Source of the DNA: Candidatus Nanosyncoccus nanoralicus
GTDB taxonomy: Bacteria; Patescibacteriota; Saccharimonadia; Saccharimonadales; Saccharimonadaceae
Reading direction: 5' to 3'
Length of the DNA: 16,038 bases
Assembly: GCF_004138405.1 (NCBI RefSeq)
Contig: NZ_PRLL01000011.1
Span: 1-16,038, forward strand
This document shows, in pieces, positions 12,996-16,038 of the stretch; position 1 is the stretch's first letter, and each line of letters opens with the position of its first letter. The notes beneath the pieces were generated by a model. It was not told the origin of the DNA. It made no database searches and saw only the letters and a program-made list of their open reading frames with translations. A program made the translations under genes and the position numbers.

Positions 12996-14315
12996 ATGAA
13001 TCCAAAAGATGGTGGGCTATCTTCTAGCGATCGACAACGACAGACCGTGACTGAGCTCGCTCGCAATAAAGTTCTGGCTGCTTATTCTAACAACAGCCCT
13101 GTTTCTGCTTCTCAAAATTCTCCAGCCCAAAATTCACCACTAAATAAATTACAGCAAACCAGTCGTTCTTTCGCCGCCCTCTCTTTTCTTCATAATAACC
13201 AACACAAAGTAGAGCATCGCATTCTTGGCGAACAAACTCTTCGCAGTAATCTAATTCAAAAATACAATACCGAAAATCGCAGCTCACTCAAACAGACTCC
13301 TATTAACCTCAATAACCAGACCAATAACTGGCAAAAATATCATTCTGATTGGCAAAATTATTATCAAAAATACTACAGTGAATACTATGCCAAGGCTGCT
13401 CAAAAATATATCGAAACCGAAAAGAATAAACTCTCTGGCGCAGCAGCCGCCGAGCAAAATCAACTTTCTCAAGACAATATCACCGGAGGTGATTTAGAGC
13501 CCAAACAAGTTGAGACTAGTTTACGCGAAAAAATTCGTCAAAAAGCCAACTCCAGCTTTAAGCTGACAAAACGACATAAGCAACTCGTTCCACTTTTTGC
13601 CGGGATCTTTTCCGTCCTCTTCATCTTATTCTTACAGTATAACCGTTTGATCTTTGCACCAATCATGGCTTATATTGCACCAGGGAACACTAAAGATACT
13701 GGTATTACCGCTATCGATCCTACTGTTTCCGAAGCCCCAACTGCCGACCCTCGTCTGCTTATCCCTAAACTCAATGTCGACGTTCCGGTTCTTTACAATC
13801 TTGCCACCGACCCAGCCACTATTAATGACGCAATGAATCGTGGCGTTGCTCAGTTCAAAATCCCCGGCGCCGATGCTATGCCAGGACAAATCGGTAATCT
13901 CGTTATTTCAGGCCACTCTGCAGGTGATATTTATAGTAATAACCAATATAAATTCATCTTTTCTGGCCTTGAACGACTTGTTGACGGCGATCTAATCTAC
14001 ATCAACTACAACTCAGTTCGCTATACCTACAAGGTTTTTAAGCGTGAAACCGTTGAGCCAACCAATGTTGCTGCGCTTATTTACCCGACAGATAAGCCAT
14101 TACTCACCCTTATTACCTGTACTCCACTCGGCACCGATCGCTATCGTCTACTAGTTACTGCTGAGCAGATCAATCCAACTTACGATAAAACCCAAGCTCC
14201 AGTTGTTGCTGAAACTAAACCTGAGACCACAGAAAACACTAGCTCCGTTCTGCCAGCCAACGAGCGCTCTTTCTTCGATCGAGTCTGGCGCTGGTTAACC
14301 GGACAATCAAACTAA
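12996..14315 (+). CDS. Sortase with long Gln/Asn/Tyr-rich cytoplasmic N-terminus
   Basis: This membrane cysteine transpeptidase (439 aa) links or processes surface proteins or pilins. Residues 1-195 are cytoplasmic, low complexity, rich in Q, N and S. They include a Tyr/Trp block at 112-138 (NWQKYHSDWQNYYQKYYSEY...). A TM helix spans about 197-215. The sortase domain is about 251-392, with DPRLLIPKLNVDVPVLYN, His307 in VISGHSAGD and Cys375 in TLITCTPLGTDRYRLLV; Arg384, nine residues after Cys, completes the triad. The TCTPxG...RLLV motif is most like class C. A Pro/Thr-rich tail ends in an aromatic amphipathic segment (RVWRWLTG), not an evident second TM. The usual sortase N-terminus is far shorter, so the 195-residue extension is unusual. 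No LPxTG substrate gene is in the window; class assignment is tentative. Confidence 0.9.
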   Translation: MNPKDGGLSSSDRQRQTVTELARNKVLAAYSNNSPVSASQNSPAQNSPLNKLQQTSRSFAALSFLHNNQHKVEHRILGEQTLRSNLIQKYNTENRSSLKQTPINLNNQTNNWQKYHSDWQNYYQKYYSEYYAKAAQKYIETEKNKLSGAAAAEQNQLSQDNITGGDLEPKQVETSLREKIRQKANSSFKLTKRHKQLVPLFAGIFSVLFILFLQYNRLIFAPIMAYIAPGNTKDTGITAIDPTVSEAPTADPRLLIPKLNVDVPVLYNLATDPATINDAMNRGVAQFKIPGADAMPGQIGNLVISGHSAGDIYSNNQYKFIFSGLERLVDGDLIYINYNSVRYTYKVFKRETVEPTNVAALIYPTDKPLLTLITCTPLGTDRYRLLVTAEQINPTYDKTQAPVVAETKPETTENTSSVLPANERSFFDRVWRWLTGQSN

Positions 14316-14348
14316 ATAAATTAGATAAATGGTACTTTCTGGTTATAT

Positions 14349-14377
14349 AAAAATAGTCCCCTCGAGGACTAATTTTA
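14349..14377. terminator. Bidirectional terminator between sortase and PEGA genes
   Basis: TAGTCC (14354-14359) pairs with GGACTA (14366-14371), loop CCTCGA, flanked by an A-run on the left and TTTT on the right. It lies between convergent genes and can serve both. Confidence 0.75.
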
Positions 14378-14386
14378 TATTCAATT

Positions 14387-15898
14387 CTAAATTAGCTTAT
14401 CTCGCTTTAAACTATATCCATCAACCGTTTTTGTTACATAATACATATAACGATTGTTTGAGTTAATCACCGCATCAAACCCAGCAGCTACATCTTGATT
14501 CAAAATAGTGCGACGATTAGCTCCGTCAAAGTCAAAGACCTCCATCTTACCGTCCACTACATCAAACATTAGATAATAATCTAGCCATGCGATATTGCTA
14601 TTTTGATGTTCTACATAGCTCAACTCTTCTAAGTCAAGATTATAGATCATAAATTTCTTATCACTTTTTGCAATAAAGAATTCACCATTGCCCGATTTTA
14701 TCAATTCGCTTGGCACAAATCCCAGCTTCTCTTCACTAATCTTTTCAAAGCTATTGTCATTATTACCATAAGTCGGATATTCATTTGCTCGGTAAACCGC
14801 CAACCGATCATCTACAGTAACACAGAGATATTTTTTACTGTCAAATTCAGAAATCGCCAAACCAATAGACGCATCTTTCTTTGATCGTACAATCACCTCA
14901 ATATCAATACCACCCTTATCGCCTAAACGATAAATCCCGACCTGACGCTTATCTTTCTCCGCATTAGTTAAATAAATAAGTTGTGAGCCAGAGGCTCTGA
15001 ATTTAGCAATATTCTTCAAATAACTCTCTGATAATGTCTTCATTGAGGTATCAATTTCTCTCAAGTTACCATCAATTAACGCAATAAACCTACTAGCCGT
15101 CGCATCGCCAATCACCGCTTGTGTTAAGATTCGTTTACCCTCCGGCACTCGAGCCTCGGTCGTTGTCTCAGGCTTCTTGTCGGCTCCTTTTTCGGTATAT
15201 TTTAGAATTGCCTGAGAAAGATTCACGCTTTCGCTAACCTTCTTTAAACTAAGCACACCCCATTCAACCGTTTCACCATTTTTAACCTGCATCAGGACCT
15301 TTTCACCAGTATCATTCCATGTTACTTGTAAAATTTCACCAGGGAACTTACCGTCACTTGTACCAGCAAAAACCCCCTTCACATCAATCTCTTCTGTTGT
15401 AACTTTATCCGCACCTAGCGCTGTAATGTATTGCCATTTTGTTGTATTATTCTTCGCCACCAATAAGCTTCGATGATCTGGCGCCGCATAAACGAAACGT
15501 AAATCCTGATAACTGGCCACTTCTTCTGTTGTGCGTTCCTTCTTAAATAGACGTGGGTGTTTTAAACGTGTTAAAAGTCCTGACGTAATACTAATCTTCT
15601 TAGTCCAAGAATCAAAACCTTCCTTCCATAGTGTGATTTCATGTTCGCCAGCCGAAAGCAGCTTCGAAATATTTGTCTCATTAAAATCCTGCTTTCCGTC
15701 AATTACCACTTTTGCTCCAGTTGGTAACGACTCAATCTGTGCCATACCGTTCTGCTCTAATTTAAGGTTAGCCCCCAATCTCCATCCTTCAACTACAGCC
15801 ACCAATACAAAGACCAACCCCACCACAGCCAGTGACATAATAATATCTACAAAAATGACTCTAATTAGCTTATTACGTTTACGTTTTTCAATATCCAT
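14387..15898 (-). CDS. PEGA-domain membrane protein
   Basis: This 503-aa protein has a basic cytoplasmic start (MDIEKRKRNKLIR), one TM helix at about 14-36, then an outside region. Residues 52-112 form a PEGA domain: AQIESLPTGAKVVIDGK, the sequence ISKLLSAGEHEITLWKEGF and an LKHPRLF strand. The rest (about 120-503) is a long beta-rich region with repeated blocks such as YQDLRFVYAAPDHRSLLVAK, RFIALIDGNLREID and SGNGEFFIAKSDKKFMIYNL, which look like a degenerate WD40/TolB-like propeller. PEGA domains are commonly found on surface-exposed proteins; the exact role here is unknown. The -10 lies 9 nt before the ATG with no SD. It is convergent with the sortase and may act at the same surface, but nothing shows a direct link. 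Confidence 0.82.
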   Translation of the reverse strand: MDIEKRKRNKLIRVIFVDIIMSLAVVGLVFVLVAVVEGWRLGANLKLEQNGMAQIESLPTGAKVVIDGKQDFNETNISKLLSAGEHEITLWKEGFDSWTKKISITSGLLTRLKHPRLFKKERTTEEVASYQDLRFVYAAPDHRSLLVAKNNTTKWQYITALGADKVTTEEIDVKGVFAGTSDGKFPGEILQVTWNDTGEKVLMQVKNGETVEWGVLSLKKVSESVNLSQAILKYTEKGADKKPETTTEARVPEGKRILTQAVIGDATASRFIALIDGNLREIDTSMKTLSESYLKNIAKFRASGSQLIYLTNAEKDKRQVGIYRLGDKGGIDIEVIVRSKKDASIGLAISEFDSKKYLCVTVDDRLAVYRANEYPTYGNNDNSFEKISEEKLGFVPSELIKSGNGEFFIAKSDKKFMIYNLDLEELSYVEHQNSNIAWLDYYLMFDVVDGKMEVFDFDGANRRTILNQDVAAGFDAVINSNNRYMYYVTKTVDGYSLKRDKLI

Positions 15899-15907
15899 AT
15901 TGGGTTT

Positions 15908-15916
15908 ATTATAGCA
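15908..15916 (-). promoter_or_regulatory. Extended -10 promoter of the PEGA gene
   Basis: On the minus strand TG-C-TATAAT ends 9 nt before the ATG at 15898. A 5' UTR of at most 2-3 nt is predicted. Confidence 0.6.
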
Positions 15917-15931
15917 TGATAGTAATTAGTA

Positions 15932-15961
15932 TTGATTTTCCAAACCGGTATAGTTTATAAT
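15932..15961 (+). promoter_or_regulatory. Sigma70-like promoter of the right-edge gene
   Basis: TTGATT (15932-15937) and TATAAT (15956-15961) are 18 nt apart. It is divergent from the PEGA promoter. The following leader of about 35 nt carries GAGGAA (15985-15990). Confidence 0.6.
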
Positions 15962-16002
15962 AAAGACAAGCGTAATAAAAGAGTGAGGAAGACAAGATAA
16001 AC

Positions 16003-16038
16003 ATGCAAAGACAGTTATATACCCAAGACATTTCAAGT
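16003..16038 (+). CDS. Start of an unidentified protein (truncated by window edge)
   Basis: The ATG at 16003 is followed by 12 open codons, MQRQLYTQDISS, to the window end. GAGGAA lies 12 nt upstream, slightly far for an SD, and a good promoter precedes it. Too little is present to name a family. Alternative later starts outside the window cannot be ruled out. Confidence 0.5.
   Translation, partial: MQRQLYTQDISS

Noticed and set aside
15531..15914. 127-aa plus-strand ORF opposite the PEGA gene
   Set aside because: It is antisense to the TM and PEGA region, which has a clear domain; no promoter or SD of its own.

Overview
The window looks like chromosomal DNA from a Patescibacteria/CPR bacterium, most plausibly Candidatus Saccharibacteria (TM7). 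This is inferred from the gene set and style, not from a marker gene. The genes are AT-leaning, compact and tightly packed in short operons. They include a shortened divergent SmpB, an L-lactate dehydrogenase (fermentative metabolism), a DUF2207 membrane protein, a sortase with a long low-complexity N-terminus, a CtpE/Exp7-type P-ATPase and GT4 glycosyltransferases. TGA is used as a stop, so there is no sign of the Gracilibacteria/SR1 code.

Layout. 1-207 is the 3' end of an unrecognised gene. 204-728 is an unusual unit: a promoter, a heavily structured leader of about 220 nt, a 59-codon GC-rich ORF (463-642) and a strong terminator. 745-1176 holds an 84-codon gene with a foldable leader and a bidirectional terminator. 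On the minus strand, a GT4 glycosyltransferase and a tRNA-dihydrouridine synthase form an operon (3505-1219). Divergent from it, smpB, an exonuclease III-type AP endonuclease and a degenerate ribokinase-fold protein form a plus-strand operon (3564-5647). ldh (5714-6640) follows. Then come a DUF2207 protein and a second GT4 enzyme, coupled by a one-base stop/start overlap (6658-9827). On the minus strand are a small two-TM coiled-coil protein and a P-type ATPase (12754-9840), preceded by tRNA-Leu(CAA) with its own terminator. Next are a sortase (+), a convergent PEGA-domain membrane protein (-) and the first 12 codons of another plus-strand gene at the right edge.

How it works together. Much of the window serves the cell envelope: two GT4 enzymes, DUF2207, sortase, the PEGA protein and an ion-pumping ATPase. 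The rest covers translation quality control (SmpB), tRNA modification, DNA repair and lactate fermentation. Extended -10 promoters (TGnTATAAT-like) recur. Five of them sit only 6-9 nt before an ATG with no Shine-Dalgarno, which predicts leaderless mRNAs for the GT4 at 3505, smpB, DUF2207, sortase and the PEGA protein.

The best candidate for something undescribed is the 204-728 unit. Its leader contains a 16-bp hairpin, an 18-nt imperfect repeat that twice places an SD-like purine run in a hairpin loop, and a long inverted repeat whose right arm competes with a 10-bp hairpin trapping the start codon of the 59-codon gene.
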